From Angiostrongylus vasorum (lineage: Eukaryota; Nematoda; Chromadorea; Rhabditida; Metastrongylidae), in the NCBI GenBank assembly GCA_018806985.1, contig JADANN010000401.1, forward strand, positions 992,001-1,056,000: a stretch of 64,000 nucleotides of DNA, in the 5' to 3' direction. Below the pieces are notes generated by a model. It had not been told where the DNA came from. It searched no databases and worked only from the letters and a program-made list of their open reading frames with translations. The position numbers and the translations under genes were made by a program. Position 1 is the stretch's first letter, and every line of letters begins with the position of its first letter. Below, piece after piece: positions 34,101 to 46,200 of the stretch.

Positions 34101-34530
34101 TCAGTTTCCAGAGAGAACCGTTGAAGCGACAAGCCATAAAAGAGCTAAAATAATGAAAAGTTTTATGGGGTTAACATAGAGGATTGAATTGGGTTCATTC
34201 AATATCCGGTACGATTTTTCTTTAAAAAATGTGATTACTTTTTTTGGAAATTTTCTTGTGAAACTAAATCCTTATGAACTCAGGCGGGAACTGTTCTACC
34301 GTGCTCAGTAGTTTTGGAAATTGTGGCAAATTATGATGTGGTTCACTGCTCCATACAATTTTGTTAATGTAGATTATTTTTCTCCTCGACTTTTGAATAG
34401 CATACTATCCAAAATATTTAGTGGTCTGAAGCTCCTGATTCTCCGCAACTTGAAAGGCGTTTATCGTCCGGAGAAGGTCCTGCAAAAGCTAAGAGTTGCT
34501 CTGCCGAAGACTGAAATTCAATATTCCTGA
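31138..34530 (+). CDS. DMAC2L: ATP synthase factor B / DMAC2L-like leucine-rich mitochondrial protein, 5' exon(s) not found
   Basis: DMAC2L (ATP5S, coupling factor B) is a small leucine-rich protein of the mitochondrial inner membrane associated with ATP synthase. Three exons are seen. About 31138-31218 encodes VKEVGPDRAAAEWIVRCGGA, nearly identical to the human VGPDRAASEWLLRCGA block. About 31970-32292 encodes WFDKIDDMFNDYDALIK, then HAIDASVTGYGCRHFEGL and LEIDGCRRITEFGLAHLEL, the leucine-rich repeats. 34422-34530 encodes GLKLLILRNLKGVYRPEKVL to the stop. The last junction is canonical (GCAG|GTTAAT, ATTTAG) and in phase. The middle exon has no AG at its 5' edge: a C/T-rich tract runs directly into coding sequence. 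The N-terminal exon with the mitochondrial presequence was not found. A family A SINE ends 68 bp before the first recognised exon. Confidence 0.83.
31917..31969 (+). other. Polypyrimidine tract before DMAC2L exon 2, lacking a terminal AG
   Basis: A C/T-rich run from 31919 looks like the 3' end of an intron, but no AG occurs between about 31916 and the coding start near 31970. The nearest reading is TTTTTGG directly before the conserved W-F-D-K codons. Confidence 0.45.
33630..33880 (-). repeat. SINE family A copy, internally deleted
   Basis: AGCATTGGTCAATCCCTGAG tail complement, then an abrupt jump to the body; in DMAC2L intron 2. Confidence 0.78.
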
Positions 34531-37050
34531 TATTAATACTACGCTGTTTGATTGTATTGTTTTTTCGATTCAAGAAAATGGCTTTAAACGTTGCTGTAGG
34601 CTAACAGTGCGTTTCCAGATCCAATGGTGCATGTAAGCATGCTGTCATATAATTGAGCCCTAATTGATGACAATAGCAACGTAGATTTTTTAAGCTATGG
34701 TCCCCAAACTGTTACGATCGATGCGAAACTTTCGGATTCTATTCTAGGGCTGTGAAGTTTTTCGAAGTAATACGGTTCTCCATGGATGCTTCAACATATA
34801 ACTACATATAATTACTTTTTTGCGAGGTGTTCCTTATTAAGAAAGAATTCGACATTCTTGTCTGGAGGTCCAACTTAGAGTAAACCACTGCTCACCAAGG
34901 ATCACTATCGTTCCAGTAGTACTAATTTAGTCACAAGTTAGTAAACGTTTATTTGATCGCATCGGAGCGGAGAGCACATGTGAAAACTACGTGGGAATAG
35001 GTTACTCGGATCTCCTCCCTCTTATCCTCCCCTCCCTCTCCCCCCAAAAAAAAGAAGAAAATCAGCTTCAGTATTTTGCACACTGGATGCTTCCATCTAA
35101 GACGAGATAATTAGTAAAAGGCGATCAGATCTTGGAAAGCAAAAGGCTACAGCGGAACTGGATCAAAACAACGCGTCAGGCTAGTCATGGAGGCTTTTTA
35201 AATCTACATCTACAACGACATAGTTGTCGCCGCCGATCTTCTTGCCTCACTTGAGCGTCCTTGGTTATGGTTTTGTTGTGTATTACATGATAGCAACTCA
35301 CACTTGACCGGAAAGTCGTAACCTTCCGTTCACTCTTCAATAATTTGTCAGCAAAAAGTTTCAGAAGTCCAGATGTGCAGATTCTAATGATTTTTATTTG
35401 GATTAATGTAGTTCAGTTTGAGATATACCACTTTGAAAACACGTATTAAAACAGGAAATGAATTTCTGAAAAGCTTAGTAATTCTACTACATCAGTACTC
35501 GTGGAGCTGATGAGGGTGAACTCGTCCAATGCAAGGATTGTGATCGATTGCCATTACAGCCGTTTGAAATCGCATTGCCACACTGGATAGTGAAGTCGCG
35601 CTATTTGGACGCAATGATGCAAAGTTCTTCTCAGACCTTCGTTTTGCCGATTTCATAAGGCGTATGCGATAGTCAAACAGCACATTGAAGCTGGACAAAG
35701 TGTAGGATCGAGAATAGATTCAAACGAAAAAAAAAAATCAGAAAAAGTATCCTGTGGTGTGATAAGTGTCGATGAAAAAAAAGGCATATCGAGGCCGAAG
35801 AGACCTTTATTACAGAGACTATGTACTTCATGTAGGCTTAATTAACATGGAAGCGGCATGAAAGAGTAATTACGCAGAAGGGGAGCACAATATCCGGCAT
35901 CGGGATCTTTCGAAGAAGCCATCGAACCACTAGTGAGAACAAAATTCCATGGTAAACAGTGATTCCGCGTTTTTCCTAGCTCTCTACTTACTACACAACT
36001 GGAGCGCTTGACCGTTCGGTCATGTCGAGAACTTTATGTACCATGCATCGCAGAGCGAATGAACGATTTACTCCGAGGTTTAAAAGACGCATGTAGCACC
36101 AAACCGGGGCTCTACAGTTTGAATCTCCCAAAAATAACTTAAATTCCTTGATTCATAAGGTTTCTGATGCATATTACTCCCATGATCAGAGTTATTTGCA
36201 TAAAAAAAATGAAATAAATGAATATGTCTGCCATCTGACGACAAATGTATAGGAAAAATAATATTGTCAACCGTAACACGGTGCAAACGTTTTCTGGCAG
36301 GGCTGTCTACAAGAACTATTTTGAGGATGCGTTGTTGCCTAAGTTATGTAATCCTTTTCACACCTGAAAATAATATAGGCAGCACGGAATGATACTGGTA
36401 GAAATGAAGGGGCATGAGACAAATCTCTGCCGCGAATGATAAGGGGTAAGGAGCGAACAGCTGGAGAATTTCCCGGTGTGCACCGTAGTCGTGAAGATGG
36501 CCCATCCAAATATCTGTATCTTGTTTAATGTGATCTTTTGAAATCGAAGAAATTTTAAACAGTACATTCTATGTACAGTTGTTTAAAGGAAAATAATTCA
36601 ACCTTCTTAAAACGCCGGAGGAAAGTTTAGCAAATAGAAACAAATAATTGGAGAACACCATGAACCTATTAAAGTGAAAGATCTGTCCCTAAAGCAGAGT
36701 AACTATAGGGAAAAAAGTGATTGAAGAACTAAGGATTGAAGAAGAAGTGTTTTGTGGGATTTCTAGTGAAAGGAACAAACATCTAATTGAAAATCACATC
36801 GAGTCGGATACGTGTGGTATGAGGACCAATGATAAACCGATGAATTGAAAGGTCCCCTAAACCACATAATTTTGGAACAGTGAGGGTGATGTTCCATACA
36901 AAAGTGCCAGAAAATGGGATTTCCTCCTTCAATGGGAACATTTGCCGGGTAAAAGATCTAAGTAAAATTTACTTATTGCCAAGTATGGGAGCTATGTGTA
37001 TGTGCCTAGACGATGTGGTTAGTCATGTGAATTATTCTTTGCAAGGAATA
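34531..37050. other. Intergenic stretch
   Basis: AT-rich, with C-rich and A-rich runs near 35030-35060. Apart from the exon candidate at 35492-35698 I see no coding signal. Confidence 0.4.
35492..35698 (-). CDS. Candidate C-terminal exon of an unidentified gene
   Basis: A minus-strand frame of 68 codons ends in a stop and is preceded by a fair acceptor (TTTGTCCAG). It reads LMKSAKRRSEKNFASLRP, then SSVAMRFQTAVMAIDHNPCI and HPHQLHEY. It overlaps none of the four repeat families and its composition is protein-like. I recognise no family and found no upstream exon joined to it. It could be a terminal exon of a gene with large introns on the minus strand, or a chance frame. Confidence 0.28.
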   Translation of the reverse strand: MSSFNVLFDYRIRLMKSAKRRSEKNFASLRPNSATSLSSVAMRFQTAVMAIDHNPCIGRVHPHQLHEY

Positions 37051-37327
37051 AAAAAATAAAAAGCTAGCTTTCGGTGTTCATCAATCCGTGAGGGATGCGC
37101 CATGCACTCAACTTCCTTAAGTATCGCTGGAGGTGATTAAATGCATATCTGGTCTCTAAAATGACTCGCGGTGGCCTACAGATGTATCGAGCCAATGCTG
37201 ATATCCTCCCAGACAAGTCTGGTATCAATTTGGCGACCCCGAAGGGCTGGAAGGCTTGGTGTGACATGGGAGCGGGGATCGATCCCACGTGTGTGTCGCA
37301 GTGGTGCCTCCAACCACTGCGCCATGT
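37051..37327 (-). repeat. SINE family A copy with target-site duplication
   Basis: Inverse copy with TGCAAGGAATAA at 37040-37051 and 37327-37338, a perfect 12-base duplication. Confidence 0.92.
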
Positions 37328-37339
37328 GCAAGGAATAAT

Positions 37340-38899
37340 GAAGTGCAATAATAAAGAAACAGTAGTAGAAGCTCGTGTATCCTTATGACTGTGAAATATC
37401 CTTATGAGAGAGTTACTGGTATTGTCCTTACCTTGTTATACGTAGGAATAATAGTGTTGAAGGTGACATTCTGTGCATGGTATTATTCAACCATTATTGT
37501 TGACTGTTACAGTGGATAGAATAATCTAGTAATTACTTGGCATCTGGCCAGATATCGTGCGTATTTTGTCGAAAGGACTCCGATGCGATAGCCTTCCGTC
37601 CTACGCGGCATTCGAACTCATTTGGACTTACACTGTTAAATTATAGAGTAGAATAGCGTGCCGTTGAGTAAACAACGATTGTTAGCGTCATTGTGCTCTA
37701 TGCTAGTATGGCTGATCTGATAAGGTCACAAAATAGGTGTAAGGACAAATGAAGCGACTGAGTGCGCCTTTTCTTGTTACAAGCCAAGGCTTTTAGCTTC
37801 TTTACTAAACCTGGAACGTGGGTAACTGAATTGTTATGCGAAAAAATTAAGTAGTACTATCCATGTAAACAAACAAGATTTGAGTATCGAACTGAAGAAT
37901 AATAGTTAGAGGAGGAGGGGAACAGATGGTTTCTGTACTTCCATCAATGAATTATCAATCCATCATGGACCATAGATGCCCCAGGGCAATACACAACTCT
38001 TGTTAAGATGTTAAGTAAAGATACTTTTACTATCTACGCTTTCACTTTTGGCGCAGCTATATTTTTGGTTGTTCGGTGACCTATTTGTCGTCCTCCTCTA
38101 CGAACGGCGTTCACAGTAGCTGTCCTCTCTTGGATGATATGCTGAGCTGCACGTTGAGCCCAGCACAACCATCAGTTTAGCCACCAATTGATCTGTGGTT
38201 ATTCAAATGACCGTCGCAACAGTGAATGAACCAGTTGTTTGTGAGCGTCGTGTGGGACCGTTGTTTCTTTATTACGTTGAGTAAAACATGGGCAATTAGG
38301 CCTTTATATAAACAACAAAGTAATAAAATAATAACATCGATATATACAAGTACAGCATAAAGGTTTATAATTAAGCATTAACAATGATCCGTCAGGTACG
38401 AATAAATAGTTATACTAATGCATCTTTTGCTGAAGCACGGGACGGACGAATGGACAACAACTTGCCTATGGAAGTAGCGATTTTAACATGCCGTACAAAA
38501 TGGAGCGATTCGCTAGAATATTGCAGATTAGACATCTAAATACTCGACTGATGAGATGATTAGGATGGAGATGATCGAGGACGAAGAACTACGAAAAGCA
38601 GCGTGTTAAATCAGTGCGAACCGTTGGTCCGTATAATTGATGTGCCCCCCGTCCAAACATTTATTTCGTAATAAACGAGAGACAACTGTGCGAGAAGGAA
38701 TGCTATACAGACAAAATAAAGAGTGCATGACTGTGTGAAGAGATAGAGAATATTCCCTATTTCTCTACCTATCTACCGAGAATGTACTGGATAAACCACT
38801 GAGCATCTCTGATATATGAGAAAAAGGATCTGAAAGATGTCTGTCTTTTCATTAAGTTGTTAATTTCTTTGTAAATCATGGTTGTTTTTTTCGATAATC
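37340..38899. other. Intergenic stretch
   Basis: No convincing exon, RNA gene or named repeat seen on either strand. Confidence 0.4.
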
Positions 38900-39280
38900 C
38901 ACTTCCAACCGTTTACCGCCTCATCGTGGCTGGGAGATGCTCCTGGGTGTCGGACTGCGATCTACAGTGGGGGGGGATGCGTCCCGTCGGCAGTCTCCCA
39001 AACTAAGAAGGAGTCCGGCTTTTTCATCAGGAAGCCTAGCTAAGAGTAAACCAATACTAGGATCCACCACCGCCCTGGTATCGAAGTGGCATGGTGGGAA
39101 GTCTCCCTCTGATCCACAAAGGTTGCGGCTGCCTGTGGTGGTGAAGATCTGGGGGCAGACTTTGACCATGCTGACCTCGGTATTTCAGGGAACCACAATG
39201 GCTTAGCCAGTACGTCTCCGAAAAGCGGTGATTATGCTGGGGCCCGCACAATCAGTGAGGGAGGGCCGTCTAAGTATCAA
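38900..39280 (-). repeat. Family D repeat
   Basis: TTTACCGCCTCATCGTGGCT to GGGCCGTCTAAGTATCAAAT; near complete. Confidence 0.87.
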
Positions 39281-39820
39281 ATAAGTGAGATAATCCACTC
39301 ACAATTTGAGCTGCACGAGGGCATGGAAACCATTCTTCGTTAGAGAACTTATAGTGTTCTCCTCTTGTTTAGACACACGTCAAGTTTGGACATGCAGAGC
39401 CCACTGCATCAATTCCATTCATTTTCGTCTTGAATCCATTAAATGTGAAGAAGATCTTATTGGAGCATGGAACTAGCTGCGGATTGACGATCTGGAATGA
39501 AGACCATTCTTCATCGATTTGTTGAACTGTGATTGGTTTGTCTAGAATCACTGGATAAACATGCCAAGGCGCTCAGAGAATCTTCACTACGTTTAGTTGA
39601 CTGCTATAATGGGTCGGGAGCAAGTTTGCTGTCTTCCAGCTGGGGTTATTGCAAGATAGGAGTGATTAGTGCCATTACTCATCTGACCGCCCGTGAACGA
39701 CAACAGAACGGATCGTCCATCAGTTCCTAAAGTGTTGAGATAAAATAATGAGAAGACCAAGCCAGTCTTATAAAAAAATAAGTCCATCATTTCAATCTAT
39801 TTGTTTTACAATAACTTGCC

Positions 39821-40083
39821 GTAGGGGCGCATATAGCACAGTGGTTGGAGTCGCCCTGCAATACACACGTGTAATCTGTTCCGAACCCATGGGCCACCTA
39901 GCCTTCCATCCCTCCGGAGTCGGCAAATTGGTACCAGGGTTGTCTGGGAGGATAGCAGCATACATCGGTGGGCCACCCCGAGTCATTGTAAAGGCCAGAT
40001 GTGGATTCAGTCACTTCCGAACGATGCTTAATAAGTCGAATGCATGGCGCATTCCTTAGGGATTGATCAAAGCCAAAAGCTTT
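39821..40083 (+). repeat. SINE family A copy
   Basis: GGGGCGCATATAGCACAGTG head and AGCAGCATACATCGGTGGGC (small internal deletion); the tail is diverged. Confidence 0.85.
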
Positions 40084-40184
40084 TAAGCTTTAACTTGTGG
40101 CATTCATGCACTGTCAATATTTTGGCCTCAAAGGAATGGAGACATGAAAAACTGTAGAACTCAGATCATATACGAAATATTACA

Positions 40185-40280
40185 ATGCTTAACTTTTTAA
40201 TTGCTGCCTATTATTTCTTTAGCGTAAGATATTATGTGAAGTACAACCACAGTGATGCTGAGATACTTGCCAGATTTAGA
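40185..40280 (-). repeat. Family C fragment
   Basis: ATTGCTGCCTATTATTTC and GTGATGCTGAGATACTTGCC. Confidence 0.6.
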
Positions 40281-40369
40281 CTCCAAGCCAGATTCGAGAT
40301 TCATTGTGGTTGTATTTTACATAATACCGTGCCATGAAAAAATAGCACTTGTTTACTTGTTTGGATGCT

Positions 40370-40760
40370 TGGATGGATACATGGATGGCTTGCCTTTTTA
40401 TGGTTGTGCGGACCCCAGAATAAATTCCATTCTTTCAGAGTTCTGCTTGGTTAGCCATTGTGGTTCCCTGGAATCCCGAGGTCAGCCAGGCCAAAGTCTG
40501 CCCCAGCTCGTCACCACGACAGGCAGGCGCCGCCCTTGTAGATCAGACGGAGATTTTCCACAATGCGACTGGTTTGATAGCAGGACGATGGTTGATCCTG
40601 GTATTGATTTAATCTTAGCTGAGCTACCTAATGGAAACGTCGAGGTCCTCCTCAACTTGGGGGGACCCAGCTGGGCGGGTGAATCCCTCCGTTGTACATC
40701 GCAGCCCGACACAGAGGGACACTTCCCAGCCACGAAGAGAACCGTTGGGAGGATAAAATA
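40370..40760 (+). repeat. Family D repeat
   Basis: GGTTAGCCATTGTGGTTCCC to CCAGCCACGAAGAGAACCGT. It overlaps a 169-codon open frame that is not a gene. Confidence 0.87.
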
Positions 40761-40799
40761 ATAGAAAGCAAATGGAAAGTCAAGCATTGTGGCTACGAC

Positions 40800-41050
40800 T
40801 ACAGCCACAGCTTAGCTTGGTTCAACACCGATCTCTGCTTTCCATATCATTCCCGTTGACGAATGATTGCTGGTGGAACCGTTAGGTTAGAAAACTGGCT
40901 GAGAAAAAGGCAGATCAAGAGCCTCAATGGTGCACTGGGTAACACGTACGCCTCCGGAAAGGATAATCGCAAGTTCGAATTTGGGCTTAGTTCAAAATTT
41001 TGCAAATGTCTCAGCATCGTTGTGCCTATACGTGGTAGCTGCAATATTTT
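40800..41050 (+). repeat. Family C repeat with good tRNA-like boxes
   Basis: TGGTGCACTGGGTAACACG (A-box-like) and AAGTTCGAATTTGG (B-box-like) lie about 45 bases apart, then TTTGCAAATGTCTCAGCAT. Confidence 0.72.
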
Positions 41051-41611
41051 CCACCGTTCTTGTCAAAACAAGTTCCGTTTGCGAGCTCTTCAGTTATTAA
41101 ATGCTGGCTGAAGTGATGTAAGAGGGTTTAGAAATGAAAAAAATTGTACAGATTTGTCTTGAGGACGAATCCTTTAGGAATCTAACTCTGAGTTGTTTTA
41201 AGTGAAGTGAATGTCGAGTGAGAAATGAAATAAGTCTTAGCTCTGGTGAAATATTTGCTTACAGATATTTTTTTATTCCAGGCTTCCGTTATATTGTCTT
41301 AATAGCATTCTGAAAAATACAACGCAAGTAAAGATAATGTTGAAAATGATATCAGAATTCCAATTGAATAACATGAGTTGACCACAACTGTCGCATTCGC
41401 TGCAAAAACCCTCTACTAAGACTCGTGTCTGAAATTCGGCGTCGTTGTCCTTTTCCTACTACACGCTATTCTGGGCATACTACTTCCTGAATTCTTATTC
41501 CTAGTGCTGGTTCCCATGCAAATATAATTCAAATTTTTCCGGTTTCTCTGTCATATGGAATCGAAATATGTAAGCATAGTATTAGAATAATACCTCTATA
41601 ATTCCTTAGGT

Positions 41612-41894
41612 AGGGGGGCTTGTGTAGCGCAATGGTTAAAGGTGCCCTTCAGTACTAATGTGGGCGTTGGTTCTATGTTGCGTCCTGAGCTCACCAGGCG
41701 TTCCATCTCTACGGGGTGAGGAAATTTCCTAGCAGACGAGTCTGGATGAGTATCATCAATGACTTTCTACATCGGTAGGAGAGCTCAAGTTACTGTATAC
41801 GTCGAATGCGCATTCAATCACTTCGATAGGTCATGAAGTCGAAAATATGGCACCTCTTTTCACGGCTTGATCAACGTTGTACTCTTGATCTTTG
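41612..41894 (+). repeat. SINE family A copy, diverged
   Basis: GGGGGCTTGTGTAGCGCAAT head, then body pieces such as TACATCGGTAGGAG. Confidence 0.78.
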
Positions 41895-42001
41895 GTCGCT
41901 TATTAATTCCGTATGTGCTGTGTTCAAAATCTTGTTGTATGCCTGAAAAAAACTGGCTGCCGTCGACGTGTTACTAATCATAAATGCTTGTAATCAACTA
42001 G

Positions 42002-42365
42002 GGGACGGATAGCACAATGGTAATGATGCCCGACATCACAAGCATGGTGCTACTTCGATTCCGCTCCGGGCCAACCAAGCCTTTCATCCCTCCGGTATCG
42101 GGAAATTGGTACAGGACTTATCCGTGAAAAATCACTCTGCAATCCAATTGGAAACGCTCTGGCCCGGCTATCTCAGCACTCCAGGAAGAATTGCTCGACC
42201 AGCATTCTACGACATTCAAGATGAAATGAAAATCCTCAAGCAGAAACCGAAACCACACGTAAAGTTGAAAGATATTCGTGGATGATGGATGCGAGGAAAC
42301 GAAGTGAATGTGAGAAGTGCTGGGGTCCGCACAGTAGACATGAAAATGGGTTAAATAAAAAAAAG
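42002..42365 (+). repeat. SINE family B, best-preserved copy
   Basis: Head GGACGGATAGCACAATGGTA (A box TAGCACAATGG) and ACTTCGATTCC (B box). The body and an A-rich end follow. CAACTA flanks both sides. Confidence 0.85.
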
Positions 42366-42539
42366 TGAACAACTAATTTGTACACTTCCCTTATTAACAG
42401 GTAGTCATCAGAAAGTCCGCTATACTGTTATATTAGTTTTCGTATAATTTAATATGAGAATACGCACATACGATCTATGGCACATGTATTGGAGCGTAGG
42501 GGAGAATTACGGAAGCTGCAAAGTAACATTAGTTATTAT

Positions 42540-43290
42540 CGATCTTTTGCCATCAGCAATCACTCGCCATCGGGATTGATCTGGGGAGCCCAAATCAGTG
42601 ACGAACCCAGTTAAACTGAGGCTGCAGTTATAATCATAGTTTTAACTTATTATTTACTGCCTATTCTTTTTAATGGCAGGATATATTGCGAAATATAACT
42701 TCAATGATGCTGAGATATTTGCAAAACTCCGGACCGCAGGTGCAGGTGAGGTGATTGTTGATGGCAAAGATCGATAAAACTATCTGATAGACAGGCGAAA
42801 CGAAGGACGAGCATGGTGTTGTGGTGAATGCGTTACTCCCCCGGAAAGGACAATAGCGCGTTCGTTCCTCACCGCAGACACCTGCGGTTCGGAGTTTTGC
42901 AGATATCTTAGCATCATTGAAGTGACATTATTTACCGTTTTTATTTACTGCCTACTATTTTTAATGGCAGGATACAATGCGAAATATAACTACAACGTTG
43001 CTGAGATATTTGCAAAACTCCGGACCGCAGGTGTTTGCGGTGGGGAACGAATGCGCTAAAAGCCTCAGCTTAACTGGGTTCAATGCCGATTTGGGCTTCC
43101 CAGATCAATCTCGTTGACGGGTGATTGCTGATGGCAAAAGATCGATAGAACTAGCTGAGAGACAGGCGAAACGAAGGACCCGCATGGTGTGGTGGTGAAC
43201 GCGTTACTCCTGCCCACCGCAGACACCTGCGGTCCGGAGTTTTGCAAATATCTCAGCAACGTTGAAGTAACATTAGTTATTATTATTATG
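42540..43290. repeat. Palindromic cluster of family C copies
   Basis: Alternating orientations: minus (about 42545-42755), plus (about 42756-42920), minus (about 42930-43060), plus (about 43065-43290). CGGACCGCAGGTG and its complement CACCTGCGGTCCG alternate along the cluster. Confidence 0.82.
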
Positions 43291-46200
43291 AGTTATTATT
43301 TGCGATCGATGTCTTGAAATGAGGCAGAAAAGGAACGCTATGCACAAATGCTAGATAGAAAAAGCAACTGTTTTAGTGTCATTCCCAGTGCGTTTCATCG
43401 GACCATTAAGGATTCTAAGGTGACGGTAGTGGGTGGGGGGTTCAACGAAACGTTCATCACGCAGCTCTACACTAGTCAACCTAGATCAAGTCGACGATAC
43501 CCGACGCGATAGCCATCTCAATGCACGATGTGCATTATTCCGCAGCGCTGATATTTTCTCTCTTCCCTTCTTCTTCCACTGAAGCATCGTTCTTTTGATC
43601 GCGATGGAATGCTACATTGCTTACACTCAGTTGAAAACGGGTTACGAAGCACATACGATTTGACGCAAAGTGCGTCCCGGCACTGCGTTTTCACTTAGTG
43701 AGTGTATTCTCTCTACCGTTTATTCTTATTGAAAATTTCGCGATAATAGTTGACAGTTGTTTTCCACCTCTATTTCTTCCCTTCCAGAAGAAAATGCCTG
43801 GATCTTCATCGGCCTCAGACTGTCTACATTGTTGATGTACCAACCAATGTGTCGAGTGCAAAACTGAGAAGACCCTTGACTCAAAAGGATGAGCGTGGAG
43901 CTTTTGATTCATTAGTTGATCACTGACAACTTTGATAGACACTAACGAGATTCGAATGCCCTTATGCTGCTCTCCTTCTTCTGCTCACTTAAGTTATCTC
44001 GTTTTCCGTGTTTCTGGAATGTCTTAGGGGGTACGTAAAGCTTCAATCATCTCTCGTATAAAACATCCATTTTTATTTCTTTAGCACCGCAACATCGGGT
44101 GTTTCGCAAGCAGTCTTTTTTTTATTCGCACCTAATTCTATCTTTCCGTCATTGAGTTTTTTCGACGTTCCATATCCAAAAATCTGTTTTCTTCCCATTT
44201 TATTTGCTTTTTTATTTGATCGAACTCTTTGTGTACTCTGATACGCTAAGTACCTCCATATTTGACGTATTCTCCTTCATCCAGAGAAAACATCTCAGTT
44301 CGTGATCAGATCATAATGCCATTGGCGTCGCAACGGTTTCATACGAACTCTTTTCATCAAGGATATGCCGCTGTCGTCCATTGAAAAGTAGCTTTTTGAG
44401 CTGCTTCTGCTCAATGGTGTTATTAGGTCGGATCCCTCTGGTGTCAACTTGCTAAAGAGTTGATATGAGAGCTGTGTTAGCGTGATCTTGCGTTGGCAAT
44501 TAATGAGAGTGTTAATGTAGGACGAGTCTACTTATCAGTTTATAAGCGCTTAACACTTATTTCGAAGTTTTCGAATATTTCCTTGTAGTCGACGAAGATT
44601 AACGGAAGCGCATATAGTGCTCTTAACAGGGTTGTTTAACCCTGCCTACAGTTTAGATGTCGTCTAAGCAATAGAATATTGTTAGAATCCTTCTTGCTCA
44701 AATAGATGAGTTTCATGTAATATCTTTGTCATAGACGAGAGAATAGTTCTTTTCAGCAAATTGAACGGATTTATACTCAAGAAATCGGGCGGCTATTGCA
44801 ATGATCGATTCAATCACTCTTTTTTGCACGACGGTCTTGCATGAAGTCCTATATCGGTCAAAAGTTGAGTATTGGTGAGCATGGGGTAAAATTGTGTTTG
44901 CTTCCATCTTGAAGGAGTTCTATTTAAATTTTGGTCTCTGAGGGCTCCGGGATAAGGAAAATTGCGGGAAGAAGGAATTTTTCCATGATCAATTCTATTT
45001 CATATATGATAGCGAAACATGTTCGTGGTGGTCATTTCGGCAATTCCTCGCTAAGGCTGATTCATTTTTAGAAAATTCGGAGAGTTATTCTTCATGAGCT
45101 CAGAAAGCTCCAGGAGTGTCCTATGCATATGTCACTTATTACTTGTCATCTCCTATCTACTGCACTTTAGTCTAACTCCAATTTTCTTGCCTGTTCAGGT
45201 TAGTTAGTGTTAGGTGTTAAGTGGTGTCAGAATGCGATCGTACGCTGAGGATTAAGGAGCAAAGACGAGGGTTTAAATATTCGAAATTCGGCGTTATTTT
45301 TTGGGCACTTTGGTAAAAGTTCTCAGTCGCATGTTCATCGATTCGCTAAGGAAACATTTCCGTCCAGAATATCCTCCCCGTTCATTTACTATTTATTTGT
45401 TGACAGTAAGAATTTTTCTAGCTTACATCTGAACGGAATCTATGCAGATAAAGGTAATGATGATTTCTAGCACAAAGCAACGGCATTACAGGAGTATTTA
45501 AGAGGTATTCTCTTATGTTTGTCAAGACCTAGTCAATCTTCAGAGGAATCGTGTCGTTTCTTGACTACCATGTGCTGCAGTGATTTTTTCTTCTGATAAA
45601 AAAACCTTCATCGATGAAGCATACTGTGGACAACACACCAGCATGACGGCTAGCGCTCTCATTTCGGTCTTCCCTCCCAGTGGTCTTTCCTATATTGGCG
45701 CTTAAAAAAACTCGATTACTTAAATACTCTTTAATAAAAAATCCCTTTCTCCATCTGATCATAGAATGCGTCTTATTTTCAATAATGAGTTGTATAAGTT
45801 GGTAACTCGTGGCTGATGATAATTGCGATGGCCCAGAGATAGAGGATGAGTAGGCGAGGTGATAGGATGTATGAGTAGACGTCATGGGTAAGGGATAGGT
45901 GGACGGTTTAAGCCTATGTCGTCGACATTTCCTGATTGTTTCCGCTTTCAGTCACACTTTACTTTTGTTACAGCAAAAGCTTTATTTTCTAATTTGTGTG
46001 CTTCGGTCTTTTGATCTTGGCTCTTTGCAACATGCTCCCTTCAAACTTGCGTGGTCTGCGTTCTTTATGAGGGAAAACTATTCGGCATCAGAAATGGTTC
46101 TTCTGGAGTTATGGTTGTAGAGGAACAAACAGTTCGCATGGCGTAATTAATGGTGAGCGTGATGTTTTGGTCTGGTTCTGGTGACGTTGTTTGCAACGCA

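Noticed and set aside
40252..40761. A 169-codon plus frame
   Set aside because: It is a family D repeat; the same peptide fragments recur at every D copy in both strands.
45565..45885. A 106-codon minus frame
   Set aside because: No recognisable motif; checked by eye for reverse transcriptase and transposase signatures without success.
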